This document shows, one piece after another, positions 15,223 through 23,732 of a DNA stretch of 34,837 bases. The notes beneath the pieces are model-generated. The model was not told the DNA's origin. It worked only from the letters and a program-made list of their open reading frames with translations, and ran no database searches. Numbering within the stretch: position 1 is the first letter of the stretch; each line of letters starts with the position of its first letter. The translations under genes were made by a program, and so were the position numbers. Where the stretch lies: positions 1 to 34,837 of the forward strand of contig LJUW01000009.1 of the NCBI GenBank assembly GCA_001304315.1, read 5' to 3'. The stretch is from a candidate division Zixibacteria bacterium SM23_73_2 (GTDB taxonomy: Bacteria > Zixibacteria > MSB-5A5 > SM23-73-2).

Positions 15223-16575
15223 ATGGAAAGTAAAAGAAAGCAGATAGACCTGACCACAGGGAGTATAACCAGAAGCATCTTCGTTTTGGCCTGGCCAGCT
15301 GTGGGAACGATGTTTCTGCAGACTGCATTCTCCATTGCCGATGCCTTCTGGGTGGGTAAACTGGGAGCGGTTTCCATGGCTGCGGTTATCTCCAGCACAT
15401 TTATGATCTGGATAATCTTTTCTTTATCTTCTGTCATCTCAACTGGTGTGGTGGCTATGGTATCAAGGTTTATCGGGGCAAAGGATAAAGCTTCTGCCTC
15501 ATACGTTTCAGGACAGGCCATCTTTTTTTCTATTCTTTCTTCTTTAGCTTTGAGTTCCGTAGGTATATTAACTGCTAAACAGGTCTTCCTTTTGATGGGA
15601 ACAGAGCCCGGGGTAACCCAATTAGGGGTTGTTTATCTTCGAATAACTTATGCGGGAACGATTTTTTTCTTTCTCATCGATACCATAGGAGCATTGTTCA
15701 GAGCCTCAGGAGATACTAAGACCCCTTTAAGAGTGGCTATGTTATCGATAAGTCTGAACATAATCCTGGACCCGATATTGATTTTCGGTTGGCTCGGTTT
15801 CCCTGAATTGGGGACTGCCGGAGCAGCGATAGCTACTTTTATCTCTCAGGGACTCGGAACTTTACTCTATTTTATTTTGTTGAAAAGAAGATCTTTATTG
15901 TTTGAAGTTAAGATCCAACCCAAGCTCGATTTCTCAACGATTTTTCGTTTGATTAAAATAGGGATTCCCACTTCCATATCAGGGATTTTGTTTTGTGTGG
16001 TTTATCTTTTCATTAACAAAATAACCGCCCTGTTTGGAACCGAGGCAATTGCAGCATTGGGTATTGGCAACAGGATGGAATCGGTATCCTACCTGACCTG
16101 TTTTGGACTCTCGATTGCAGCATCCACTCTGGTGGGGCAAAATCTGGGAGCAAAAAAACCCCAGAGGTCTGAAGAGGCTGCCTGGAGTACGGTTCGAATT
16201 GCTGTTTTTGTCACCGGTTTTATCTCACTTATGTTTTTACTTTTTCCCAGACATATCGCATCATTTTTCATCTCCGATCCGGAGGTCATAAGGATAAACA
16301 TTCACTATCTGAGGATCTTAGCCCTATCCCAGATGTTCATGGCACTGGAGATTGTCCTGGAGGGCTGCTTCGCGGGAGCCGGTGACACCTTACCTCCCAT
16401 GATCGTTTCGGTTCCCGGTTCGGTTATCCGAATTCCCTTAGCCTATCTGCTTGCGTTTACTCTGGGAGCAGGGGTGAATGGAATCTGGTGGGCTATCACT
16501 CTTACCACTATTGCTAAAGGTGGCATTATGGTATTCTGGTTTAAAAAAGGAAGCTGGAAAAAGAAGAATATTTAG
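15223..16575 (+). CDS. MATE family efflux transporter
   Basis: 450-residue polytopic membrane protein with 12 predicted helices in two homologous halves, the usual MATE size. Characteristic segments: LAWPAVGTMFLQTAFSIADAFWVGKLG near residue 25, FRASGDTKTPLRVAM near 165, and in the second half GIGNRMESVSYLTCFGLSIAASTLVGQNLGA. MATE proteins expel cationic drugs or metabolites in exchange for H+ or Na+. The substrate cannot be inferred. The ribosome binding site is weak (AAGAG). The gene follows the lipA terminator and is followed by a promoter for the next gene, so it appears to be transcribed alone. Confidence 0.93.
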   Translation: MESKRKQIDLTTGSITRSIFVLAWPAVGTMFLQTAFSIADAFWVGKLGAVSMAAVISSTFMIWIIFSLSSVISTGVVAMVSRFIGAKDKASASYVSGQAIFFSILSSLALSSVGILTAKQVFLLMGTEPGVTQLGVVYLRITYAGTIFFFLIDTIGALFRASGDTKTPLRVAMLSISLNIILDPILIFGWLGFPELGTAGAAIATFISQGLGTLLYFILLKRRSLLFEVKIQPKLDFSTIFRLIKIGIPTSISGILFCVVYLFINKITALFGTEAIAALGIGNRMESVSYLTCFGLSIAASTLVGQNLGAKKPQRSEEAAWSTVRIAVFVTGFISLMFLLFPRHIASFFISDPEVIRINIHYLRILALSQMFMALEIVLEGCFAGAGDTLPPMIVSVPGSVIRIPLAYLLAFTLGAGVNGIWWAITLTTIAKGGIMVFWFKKGSWKKKNI

Positions 16576-16687
16576 TTAATCCGTATCGGGAATCTCATGA
16601 CTTTTTAAATTTTATCCGAAGTAATGTATAGCTTTTCAACAATTTTGAGATCTTTTGCGTTTTGCCGATAATTTTTTTTCAAACGGC

Positions 16688-16717
16688 TTGACATAGGTGG
16701 AAAGATTCCTTTATTAA
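16688..16717 (+). promoter_or_regulatory. Promoter of the histone-deacetylase-like gene
   Basis: TTGACA (16688-16693), 18-nt spacer, TATTAA (16712-16717), or 17 nt to TTATTA. The start codon is at 16771. Confidence 0.55.
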
Positions 16718-16770
16718 TAAGGAAAGAACGATAGTTTGAAAACTCAAGTGGAAGATAAAGGTTTATTGAT

Positions 16771-17727
16771 ATGAGAAAGACCGGTTTCGTATATCATCCT
16801 GATTATCTAAGGCACCAGACCGGTCAGGGTCATCCGGAGAATGCTCAAAGGCTTTTTGCTCTTTTGGATTATCTAAAAAAGGATTCTCTGTGGAACCATT
16901 TGAAACAGATAAAACCTTTAAATCCCCCACTCAAATGGATAGAGAAGATCCATACCAGAGATTACATTAGCTCCATAGAAAGAGTTTGTAGTAGTGGTCT
17001 GGGGATGCTGGACGCCGATACTCTGGTCAGTCTGGATTCTTATAATGTTGCGGTTTTGGCAGCAGGGGGTGTTTTGGCCGCTCTGGACGAGGTGCTGGGG
17101 AAAAGTGTAAATAACGCCTTCTGCGCGGTCAGGCCTCCCGGGCATCATGCCGAGACAGAGAGAGCCATGGGTTTTTGTATTTTCAACAACGTGGCTATTG
17201 GAGCAAGATATGCTCAGATGAATCATAAACTGAATAAGATCTTGATCGTTGATTGGGATGCCCATCACGGAAACGGAACCCAGCACATCTTCTATGAGGA
17301 TCCCACGGTATTCTATTTCAGCGTTCATCAATTTCCTCACTATCCCGGAACGGGAAGCGACGATGAGGAGGGCCAGGGAGAGGGGAAGGGATTTACCTTG
17401 AATATGCCCATGTGCGCTGGCAGCGGTGATCTGGAGTACATAGAGGTTTTCGAAAACATCCTCTACCCCGAAGCAATAAAGTTCTCTCCCGATCTGATCT
17501 TGATCTCCGCTGGATTCGATGGGCATAAGGATGATCCCCTGTCCAACCTGAACCTCTCCGCAGCTGGCTTCAAAAGATTGACCCAGGTGGTGTTAAATGT
17601 GGCTGAGGAGTGTTGTGAGGGAAGGGTGGTTTCGGTTCTGGAAGGTGGATATAACCTTAAAGCTTTTTCTGAGTCGGTATCCTCTCACCTTTCTGCTTTA
17701 ATCGAAGGATCCGAGAACAGAAAATAA
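16771..17727 (+). CDS. Histone deacetylase superfamily hydrolase (acetylpolyamine/AcuC type)
   Basis: 318-residue zinc-dependent amidohydrolase of the arginase/deacetylase fold. The active site is complete: tandem His H125-H126 in RPPGHHAE, zinc ligands D163 and H165 in DWDAHHGNG, third ligand D250 in SAGFDGHKDDP, and the transition-state Tyr in EGGYN near residue 291. The beginning, YHPDYLRHQTGQGHPENAQRL, is typical. Bacterial members deacetylate polyamines, acetoin-related compounds or acetyl-CoA synthetase; the substrate here is unknown. The gene has its own promoter, and no acetyl-CoA synthetase or polyamine gene is next to it. Confidence 0.94.
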   Translation: MRKTGFVYHPDYLRHQTGQGHPENAQRLFALLDYLKKDSLWNHLKQIKPLNPPLKWIEKIHTRDYISSIERVCSSGLGMLDADTLVSLDSYNVAVLAAGGVLAALDEVLGKSVNNAFCAVRPPGHHAETERAMGFCIFNNVAIGARYAQMNHKLNKILIVDWDAHHGNGTQHIFYEDPTVFYFSVHQFPHYPGTGSDDEEGQGEGKGFTLNMPMCAGSGDLEYIEVFENILYPEAIKFSPDLILISAGFDGHKDDPLSNLNLSAAGFKRLTQVVLNVAEECCEGRVVSVLEGGYNLKAFSESVSSHLSALIEGSENRK

Positions 17728-17817
17728 ATTTCTCAGAAGGTTTTTTCAAAGCTGCCCCATTTTTAAGATAGGGGAAAAAAGTCTAAAAAATGTTTTGAAT
17801 ATTTATCTTCAAATATT

Positions 17818-17846
17818 TTGACAAGGAGGTTACTTTGTATTATATT
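17818..17846 (+). promoter_or_regulatory. Promoter upstream of the metallo-beta-lactamase-fold gene
   Basis: TTGACA (17818-17823), 17-nt spacer, TATATT (17841-17846). It is the best sigma-70-like match in the window. The leader to the start codon at 17994 would be about 140 nt. Confidence 0.7.
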
Positions 17847-17993
17847 TCAGAACATTTTAACGTTGGCTGAGGATTCTCAAGCTAAGGTTTAATCAAATTA
17901 GCTCGGTGTAATCGGTGAGATAAAAGTCATAACATCAGATCGAAATTTGAAAACACAGGTAAAGTAAATACCTCAAAAAAGGAAGGTGTAAAG

Positions 17994-18650
17994 ATGTCAC
18001 AGAGTCAGGTTAACATCAGGTGGTTCGGACATTCCATGTTTATGATCTGGGATGATAAGGTGAAAATGGTAACCGATCCCTTTGACGATTCGGTGGGATA
18101 TGAAGTTCCGGACATGACCGCAGATCTGGTCCTGGTATCACACCGACATTTTGACCACGACAACATTAGCGCGGTTAAAGGAAAACCGGAGGTGGTTGAA
18201 GGAGAGGGTGAGAAATCATCCAGGGAGGTTAAATTTACGGGCATAGGGTCGGTTCACGACGAGAAGGACGGGACCTTAAGAGGCAAAAACACATTGTTTG
18301 TCTGGGAGTTGGGTGGCATCAGGTTTGTCCATCTGGGAGATCAGGGAATTATGCTGAACGATGAGCAGATGAAAAAGATGGGGGAGGTGGACGTTTTGTT
18401 TGTTCCGGTCGGAGGTTACTTCACCATCGATGCTGGAGTGGCTTCCCGGATCGTCTCGGCATTGAATCCCAAGGTGGTCATTCCCATGCACTATAAAACT
18501 GAGGTTATGGGAAAAGATTTCCCCATATCCGGAGTGGATGATTTTCTCAAGGGTAAGGAGAGGGTGGAAAAAGCAGGCGGGAATACCCTAACCCTTACCA
18601 GGGAGAGCCTGCCGGATAAGACCACCATCTATGTTTTAGACTACAGGTAA
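17994..18650 (+). CDS. Metallo-beta-lactamase-fold hydrolase (UlaG-like, COG2220 type)
   Basis: 218-residue metal-dependent hydrolase. Seen: WFGHSMFMI near the N-terminus; the metal motif SHRHFDHDN with H50, H52, D54 and H55; H88 in GSVHDE; D116 in HLGDQGIM; and H166 in IPMHYKTE. All ligands for two metals are present. The group is broad (lactonases, nucleases, unknown) and often annotated only as a Zn-dependent hydrolase. AAGGAAGGTG lies before the ATG. The next gene, a creatininase-family hydrolase, starts 57 nt downstream and may be in the same transcript, giving a pair of metal amidohydrolase/lactonase-type enzymes. Confidence 0.9.
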   Translation: MSQSQVNIRWFGHSMFMIWDDKVKMVTDPFDDSVGYEVPDMTADLVLVSHRHFDHDNISAVKGKPEVVEGEGEKSSREVKFTGIGSVHDEKDGTLRGKNTLFVWELGGIRFVHLGDQGIMLNDEQMKKMGEVDVLFVPVGGYFTIDAGVASRIVSALNPKVVIPMHYKTEVMGKDFPISGVDDFLKGKERVEKAGGNTLTLTRESLPDKTTIYVLDYR

Positions 18651-18707
18651 ATCCGAAATTAAATCTTAAATTTCGGTTGACCATTACTCAAGAAATCAGG
18701 AGTTGGC

Positions 18708-19442
18708 ATGCCCGTAAAATTGGAAAATTTGAACTGGCAGGAGTTCGGAGAGCTTGTTCCTAAAAAATATCAGACGGTTATTCTGCCGGTGGGGACTATC
18801 GAGGCTCACGGGGTGATAAGCCTGGGGACTGATACCCAGATAGCAGCTGGTATATCTGAAGGTGTTGCCGAAGATCTGGATTTCATCCTGGCTCCTCCCA
18901 TCTGGTACGGGGTGACCAGGACACTTTATTCTTATCCCGGCTCTTTGACGGTAAGCTCCAAAACGTTTCAAACCTATCTGACCGAGATCTTCCATTCTCT
19001 GGTTGACAAGGGATTCAAAAAAATAGTGGTGATCAACGGTCATGGGGGCAACATCGACGAGTTGAAAGCAGCCGGATTGGAGGTCAATCAACGGAGGAAT
19101 GCTAAGGTGATTATAATCCACTGGTGGATTCTGTGTCAGGATGTTGCTGCTGAGGTTTTCGAAAAACCAGGTGGACATGCAGGTGTGGATGAAACTGGTG
19201 CGATCTTGGCTCTGAACAAAAGTTTAGTCCAAAGAAAAAGGTATAAAAAGAAGATGGGATATCTACCTCCCCAGGGGGTTTCCGCATATCCCGGTCCTGC
19301 TACCATATTTCTGTCCAGAGAGGGTGAAGGTTATCCGGTTTTTGACGAGAAAAAAGCCAAGGTTTTTTTCGAGAGGTGTATTGATAAGATCAAATCGGCG
19401 ATCTCGGAGATATTCCAGAGATGGGAAGAGGCGAAGATATAA
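18708..19442 (+). CDS. Creatininase family amidohydrolase
   Basis: 244-residue member of the creatininase/MftE-like family of metal-dependent amidohydrolases. Ligand motifs are clear: LPVGTIEAHG with E32 and H34, D42 in LGTDTQ, NGHGGN at 110-115, and HAGVDETG with the later Glu. The family includes creatininase, FAPy deformylase and MftE, so the substrate is open. Related genes often occur next to purine or amino-acid catabolism. Here the neighbours are a metallo-beta-lactamase-fold protein upstream, and a nitroreductase and a C-C/C-N lyase downstream. CAGGAGTT before the ATG supports the start. Confidence 0.9.
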   Translation: MPVKLENLNWQEFGELVPKKYQTVILPVGTIEAHGVISLGTDTQIAAGISEGVAEDLDFILAPPIWYGVTRTLYSYPGSLTVSSKTFQTYLTEIFHSLVDKGFKKIVVINGHGGNIDELKAAGLEVNQRRNAKVIIIHWWILCQDVAAEVFEKPGGHAGVDETGAILALNKSLVQRKRYKKKMGYLPPQGVSAYPGPATIFLSREGEGYPVFDEKKAKVFFERCIDKIKSAISEIFQRWEEAKI

Positions 19443-19484
19443 AAGAGATTTGAGGAAGCGAGTTGAGAAAGAGGAAAAATCATA

Positions 19485-19530
19485 AAGTGCACAGAACACA
19501 GTAAACAGTACACAGTATTCAGTATAAAGA
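19485..19530 (+). repeat. Simple CAGTA-rich direct repeat tract
   Basis: A run of ACACAGTA, AACAGTA, CACAGTA and TTCAGTA units about 7-8 nt apart. It lies between two genes and has no obvious function; a polymerase-slippage repeat is likely. Confidence 0.5.
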
Positions 19531-19607
19531 AAGAGGAAGTGGTTGGATATCATAATTAAATAAAGGCAAGATTTAGCTTTAATGAATTCTTAGCAAAAGG
19601 AGAGTAA

Positions 19608-20120
19608 ATGGATGTTTTTGAAGCAATAAAAAAAAGAAGATCGATAAGAAGCTATGAGGATAAACCCATTGAGGAGGATAAGCTGAAAAAGGTTCTGGAG
19701 GCGGGAAGGCTGGCACCCTCTGCTGCCAACCGGCAGGAGTGGAAATTTGTCATCGTAAAGGACCGGTTTTTGAAGAAAAAAATCGCCGCTGCTGCGAATA
19801 AGCAGAACTTTATATCCCAGGCTGGTGCGATAATAGTGGGGTGCGGAACCGAATGCTTTAATGTTATGACCTGCGGACAGTATGCTTATACCGTGGATGT
19901 CTCCATAGCCATGACCCAGATGTCCCTTCAGGCAGTTGAGGAGGGCCTGGGTACTTGCTGGATAGGTGCTTTTAAAGAGGATGAGGTGAAAAAGATACTG
20001 AACCTCCCAGATGAGGTAAGGGTTGTTGAACTTATGACCCTGGGCTATCCAGCCTATGTCCCTGAGCCAACCCTAAGGAAGAAACTGGATGAAGTCGTAT
20101 CCTATGACGGTTGGGGATAA
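19608..20120 (+). CDS. Nitroreductase family FMN flavoprotein
   Basis: 170-residue protein of the nitroreductase fold, an FMN-dependent NAD(P)H oxidoreductase. The N-terminal RRSIRSYEDKPI and APSAANRQEWKFVIV hold the phosphate- and FMN-contacting residues, and the C-terminal EGLGTCWIGAF and LMTLGYP are the usual family end. It is at the short end of the family. The physiological substrate is not predictable. AAAGGAGAG lies before the ATG. The next gene begins 38 nt downstream on the same strand and is probably co-transcribed. Confidence 0.92.
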   Translation: MDVFEAIKKRRSIRSYEDKPIEEDKLKKVLEAGRLAPSAANRQEWKFVIVKDRFLKKKIAAAANKQNFISQAGAIIVGCGTECFNVMTCGQYAYTVDVSIAMTQMSLQAVEEGLGTCWIGAFKEDEVKKILNLPDEVRVVELMTLGYPAYVPEPTLRKKLDEVVSYDGWG

Positions 20121-20158
20121 AAGAGTTTAGTTTTTACATAAGATCAAAAGGAGGTATA

Positions 20159-21604
20159 ATGCTTGTAAAGTTGTCCGATGGAAGAGAGATACCGGTGGAG
20201 ATGCACCGGATAAAGATCTTGCAGAACACCAGGCTGATTCCTGTGGATCAGAGGCTTAAAGCCATAGAGGAGGGTGGTTACAATACCTTTTCTTTAAGAT
20301 CCAGGGATATCTTCATCGATATGCTGACCGATTCCGGGACCAATGCCATGAGCGACAATCAACTGGGGGCTTCGATGCTCGCGGATGAAGCCTATGCCGG
20401 AAGCGAGAGCTTTTACAAAGTTGCCCAGGCTATAGAGGAGGTCCTGAACTTCAAATATGTTCTGCCCACCCACCAGGGAAGGGCAGCGGAGCATCTTTTA
20501 GCCAAGGTTTTGGTTAAACCCGGGGATGTCATTCCCATGAACTATCACTTCACCACCACCAAGGCTCATTTTGAACTTGCCGGGGGAGAGATTCTGGAGA
20601 TCTATGCGGATGAGGCTCTTAACACCCAGAGCACTCACCCGTTTAAAGGTAACATTGATACTCAGAAACTTAAGGACACGATAAAAAAATATGGCACCGA
20701 AAAGATTCCTTTTGTCAGGATAGAGGCGACCACCAATCTTTTGGGAGGACAGCCCTTCTCCATGGAGAATTTAAAGGAGGTAAAAAGAATCTGCTCAGAA
20801 CATGAAATCCCCTTGATCATAGACGGAAGTCTGATCTCGGAAAACGCATATTTTATAAAGAAAAGAGAAAAGGGATATGAGGACAAAACCGTTCAGGAGA
20901 TAATCGGGGAGATAACCAGCTTGGTTGACCTGTTCTATGCCAGCGCAAGGAAAAACTCAAGTTCCCGGGGTGGGTTGATTGCTACCAACAACAAAGAGTT
21001 CTACGAGATGATAAAACCCTGGCTTCCGCTTTACGAGGGGTTTCTGACCTACGGAGGTATGTCCATAAAGGAGCTTGAGGCTATGGCTGTGGGGTTAAGG
21101 GAGATGACCGACGTTAACGTTGCCGGGGCTGTTCCGGAGCAGGTCAAATACTTCGTGGGGCAGCTTGCGGAAAACGGAATCCCGGTGGTCACGCCTCCTG
21201 GAGCATTAGCATGTCACGTGGACGCCAAAAGGTTTTTGCCTGGTATGCCCCAGTCGGAGTACCCTGCTGGTGCTCTGTCTGCCGCTATCTATATTGCATC
21301 CGGAGTAAGGTGTATGGAGCGGGGAACCATATCCATGGACAGGGACAAGGATGGGAACGAAGTCTTTTCCGATCTGGAATTGGCTAGGCTGGCGATTCCC
21401 AGAAGGGTTTATACCCTTTCCCACATAGAGTATGCGATCGACAGGATAAAATGGCTTTTCAAAAACCGGGATTTGATCAAAGGATTGAGATTCGTGGAGG
21501 AGCCCCCGGTTTTGAGGTTTTTCTTTGGAAGGCTGGAGCCGATGGATGATTGGGGGAAGAAGCTGGCCGAAGCTTTCGAAAGGGATTTCAAAACAAATTT
21601 CTAA
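20159..21604 (+). CDS. Beta-eliminating lyase, tyrosine phenol-lyase / tryptophanase family
   Basis: 481-residue PLP enzyme of the aminotransferase fold that splits aromatic amino acids into phenol or indole, pyruvate and ammonia. I start at the ATG at 20159 because AGGAGG lies just before it; the frame is open a little further upstream. Seen: AYAGSESFY near 79, HQGRAAEH at 105-112, NLLGGQPFSM at 193-202, the probable PLP lysine K265 in SARKNSSSRGG, GVRCMERG, and IPRRVYT. GVRxMERG and DAKRF look closer to tyrosine phenol-lyase than to tryptophanase (from memory). One oddity: where I expect DATR before ENAYFI, this protein has DGSL, losing an arginine near the cofactor. The substrate is therefore uncertain. 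Pyruvate released would feed POR. Confidence 0.85.
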   Translation: MLVKLSDGREIPVEMHRIKILQNTRLIPVDQRLKAIEEGGYNTFSLRSRDIFIDMLTDSGTNAMSDNQLGASMLADEAYAGSESFYKVAQAIEEVLNFKYVLPTHQGRAAEHLLAKVLVKPGDVIPMNYHFTTTKAHFELAGGEILEIYADEALNTQSTHPFKGNIDTQKLKDTIKKYGTEKIPFVRIEATTNLLGGQPFSMENLKEVKRICSEHEIPLIIDGSLISENAYFIKKREKGYEDKTVQEIIGEITSLVDLFYASARKNSSSRGGLIATNNKEFYEMIKPWLPLYEGFLTYGGMSIKELEAMAVGLREMTDVNVAGAVPEQVKYFVGQLAENGIPVVTPPGALACHVDAKRFLPGMPQSEYPAGALSAAIYIASGVRCMERGTISMDRDKDGNEVFSDLELARLAIPRRVYTLSHIEYAIDRIKWLFKNRDLIKGLRFVEEPPVLRFFFGRLEPMDDWGKKLAEAFERDFKTNF

Positions 21605-21630
21605 TCGGATATAATCGTTTACTTTAAAAG

Positions 21631-21676
21631 GCGCAGATTCGTTAACATGGATTCGATTGAATCTGTGCTTTTTGTT
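21631..21676 (+). terminator. Terminator after the lyase gene
   Basis: GCGCAGATTC (21631-21640) pairs with GAATCTGTGC (21659-21668), one G-U pair, followed by TTTTTGTTTTG. The loop of 18 nt is long but has internal ATTCG/CGATT pairing options. Confidence 0.75.
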
Positions 21677-21724
21677 TTGTGCTTGATTGGTGATAAAAAT
21701 ATTTAGAAATGAAAGGAGGAGAGG

Positions 21725-22153
21725 ATGACAAAGGCAAAAAATGGAGATAGGGTTAAGGTGCATTATACCGGAAAATTAGATGATGGCAGGGTTTTTGATT
21801 CCTCCGTTAAGCGTGAACCCATAGAGTTTATCATAGGTAAGGGTCAGGTTATACCGGGATTTGAAAAAGCTGTTGAGGGGATGAATCCGGGCGAATCTAA
21901 AACCACAAAGGTTCCGCCGGAAAAAGCCTACGGGCCCCGCCGTGAGGAAATGATTGTCGAGGTGGAGCGGGAAAAAATTCCGGCGCAGCTGGATCCCAAA
22001 GTAGGTCAGCGTTTGCAACTCCAGCAGCCTGATGGTCGGGTAATCAGGGTCACGGTGACCGATGTTTCGGAATCCAGTGTAACCCTGGATGCTAACCACC
22101 CTCTGGCTGGAAAAGAACTTACCTTTGACATCCAGCTGGTGGAGATCGTTTAA
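21725..22153 (+). CDS. FKBP-type peptidyl-prolyl isomerase, SlyD-like
   Basis: 142-residue prolyl isomerase and probable folding helper. The FKBP core is visible at VKVHYTGKLDDGRVFDSS (11-27) and QVIPGFEKAVEGMNPGE (41-57). The insert-in-flap chaperone domain runs about 70-120, and the SlyD signature LDANHPLAGKELTFDI is at 121-136. Unlike E. coli SlyD it has no His/Cys-rich metal-binding tail, and it has no signal peptide, so it should act in the cytoplasm. GGAGGAG just before the ATG is a very strong ribosome binding site, suggesting high expression. It appears to be monocistronic between two terminators. Confidence 0.95.
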   Translation: MTKAKNGDRVKVHYTGKLDDGRVFDSSVKREPIEFIIGKGQVIPGFEKAVEGMNPGESKTTKVPPEKAYGPRREEMIVEVEREKIPAQLDPKVGQRLQLQQPDGRVIRVTVTDVSESSVTLDANHPLAGKELTFDIQLVEIV

Positions 22154-22174
22154 AGATTTCATACGACCGGAGTT

Positions 22175-22196
22175 TAAACCTTTGGGTTTACTTTTT
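22175..22196 (+). terminator. Weak terminator after the FKBP gene
   Basis: TAAACC (22175-22180) / GGTTTA (22185-22190), loop TTTG, then CTTTTT. The stem is short but lies 20 nt after the stop. Confidence 0.5.
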
Positions 22197-22293
22197 AATC
22201 AGCGGGATTAAGCAAGTTTTAGCGAACAATCATTTTGTAATATACAGGAATTTCACATCACAAGAGGAAAGTTTATTGATTAAAGGGCAAGTT

Positions 22294-22761
22294 ATGGTTA
22301 AGGTAGAGATTCAGGAAGCTAAGGACAATGATCTATCTTTGATCCTTTCACTTTTTAAACAACCGGATATGGATAATAACAAGGTTTTATCAGTGGAACA
22401 GGCAAAGAAGATATTTAATCGTATCAAAAGCTATCCCTCCTACAGGATTTATGTTGCCAAGGCAGGTGATGAGGTTGTTGGAACCTTATCCCTGTTGATA
22501 ATGGATAAACTGGCACATATGGGTGCACCATCAGGGATCGTCGAGGATGTGTTAGTGCACAAGGATTGGCAGGGGAGAGGAATCGGGGAAAAGATGATGA
22601 AATTTGCGATGGATCTTTGTCAAAAGATGGGCTGCTATAAACTTATGCTGTCGAGTGATGTCAAAAGAGAGATTGCCCATAATTTTTACGAGAAGTTGGG
22701 TTTTAAAAAGCATGGATATAGTTTCGTAGTTCATTTTGCTAAAGAGGGCAAGGATTTATAA
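22294..22761 (+). CDS. GNAT family N-acetyltransferase
   Basis: 155 residues with the GNAT fold; it transfers an acetyl group from acetyl-CoA to an amine of unknown identity. The acetyl-CoA loop QGRGIG is at 93-98, preceded by the beta-strand VEDVLVHKDW, and the C-terminal part NFYEKLGFKKHGY is typical. Two starts are possible: TTG at 22276 (AGAGGA upstream, 161 residues) and ATG at 22294 (AAAGGG upstream). I prefer the ATG because the domain begins directly after it. No co-transcribed partner gives a clue to the substrate. Confidence 0.88.
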   Translation: MVKVEIQEAKDNDLSLILSLFKQPDMDNNKVLSVEQAKKIFNRIKSYPSYRIYVAKAGDEVVGTLSLLIMDKLAHMGAPSGIVEDVLVHKDWQGRGIGEKMMKFAMDLCQKMGCYKLMLSSDVKREIAHNFYEKLGFKKHGYSFVVHFAKEGKDL

Positions 22762-22801
22762 TAGTTAAGTTAGACTAAGGGGAGAATATTCTCCAAAAAA
22801 C

Positions 22802-22829
22802 TTTACATTATAACAAAATAATGTATATT
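22802..22829 (+). promoter_or_regulatory. Promoter of the PLD-like orphan gene
   Basis: TTTACA (22802-22807), 16-nt spacer, TATATT (22824-22829). The leader to the ATG at 22920 would be about 85 nt. Confidence 0.5.
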
Positions 22830-22919
22830 CATGGATGTAAGATCTAAACATAGATACAATGGAGTGAGAAAAAAGGGATAAATTAAAAGCATAGGTTGTG
22901 ACCCATTCAGGAGGGCAAT

Positions 22920-23732
22920 ATGTCGAAAACAACTTCACCAAGCCCAAGCAAGACAGAAGAGCTTTTATTACTCAGGAAATTTAGAGAAGTCGATACAACC
23001 GGATTCCCGGATTTTTATTGCTATAACAGGCCACTGGGAATGGCTCTCTGGGTTCTATGGATTGCAAAAGATAAATTCGGTATGAAAAAGCTCTCAGCTG
23101 AACAAATAGCTTTGGTTATAAGGGATGTCAAAGAGATCAGCATCGATGGAAAATCCATTAATAAATCATTAAACAGAGCTGGTGATAAGATTCATACTTA
23201 TCAAATAGGGAACGAAGCTTATTTTGAGATTATGAAGCCCGGGAAGGAACTTTTGCTTTCTCAGATAAAGGAGGGCTCGATTGAACTATTCTATTTTGAA
23301 CCTGATAAGCGATACACCAATAAAAAAGTGTTATCCAAATGCATTCTTGATAATCTAACTGGCGAACTGAAGATTGTAGATCCTTACACCAGCGAACGAA
23401 CACTGGATCTTTTAAGAGACTTTAAAAATAAAGTTAAGTTTCTCACCAGGACAAAAAACATTAAAAGCTATAAGCTTAGCCGATTTTTACGGGGGTTACA
23501 GGATTTCAAATCAGAGTATTCAAATATTGAATTCAAAGATTATCCTCATATCGACATCCACGATAGATACATAATCTCGTCTAAACACTTAGTTATCCTG
23601 GGACATAGCATCAAGGATTTGGGGGCTAAGGAGTCTTTCGCTGTTGTCTTAAGTAAAGATACAAACAAAAATATAGTCGAGACGTTAATGAAGAATTTCA
23701 ATAGAAGGTGGAACTCCTCATATCCGCTTTAA
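22920..23732 (+). CDS. Unknown protein with possible degenerate phospholipase D-like C-terminal domain
   Basis: 270 residues, no signal peptide. Residues about 35-115 are predicted alpha/beta and look like a winged-helix region (LSAEQIALVIRDV ... KSLNRAGDKIHTY ... AYFEIMKPGKELL). Residues 150-245 resemble the PLD-superfamily half-domain found in several bacterial proteins of unknown function: VDPYTSERTLDLL, VKFLT, then IHDRYIIS and LVILGHSIKDLGAKES. The HKD motif is reduced to H214-x-R216 without the following Asp, so nuclease or lipase activity is doubtful. AGGAGG lies 6 nt before the ATG. The gene is alone behind its own promoter and rather AT-rich. Similar architectures are found among accessory and possible defence genes, but this is inference. 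Confidence 0.6.
   Translation: MSKTTSPSPSKTEELLLLRKFREVDTTGFPDFYCYNRPLGMALWVLWIAKDKFGMKKLSAEQIALVIRDVKEISIDGKSINKSLNRAGDKIHTYQIGNEAYFEIMKPGKELLLSQIKEGSIELFYFEPDKRYTNKKVLSKCILDNLTGELKIVDPYTSERTLDLLRDFKNKVKFLTRTKNIKSYKLSRFLRGLQDFKSEYSNIEFKDYPHIDIHDRYIISSKHLVILGHSIKDLGAKESFAVVLSKDTNKNIVETLMKNFNRRWNSSYPL

Noticed and set aside
16918-17526. 202-codon minus-strand ORF inside the deacetylase-like gene
   Set aside because: Antisense shadow of a gene with a complete active site; no ribosome binding site and no protein-like motif.
18696-19178. 160-codon minus-strand ORF over the creatininase gene
   Set aside because: Covers the metal-ligand region of the real gene on the other strand; a shadow.
21206-21763. 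185-codon minus-strand ORF over the end of the lyase gene
   Set aside because: Overlaps the conserved C-terminal motifs of the lyase, a terminator and the FKBP start; composition is not protein-like.
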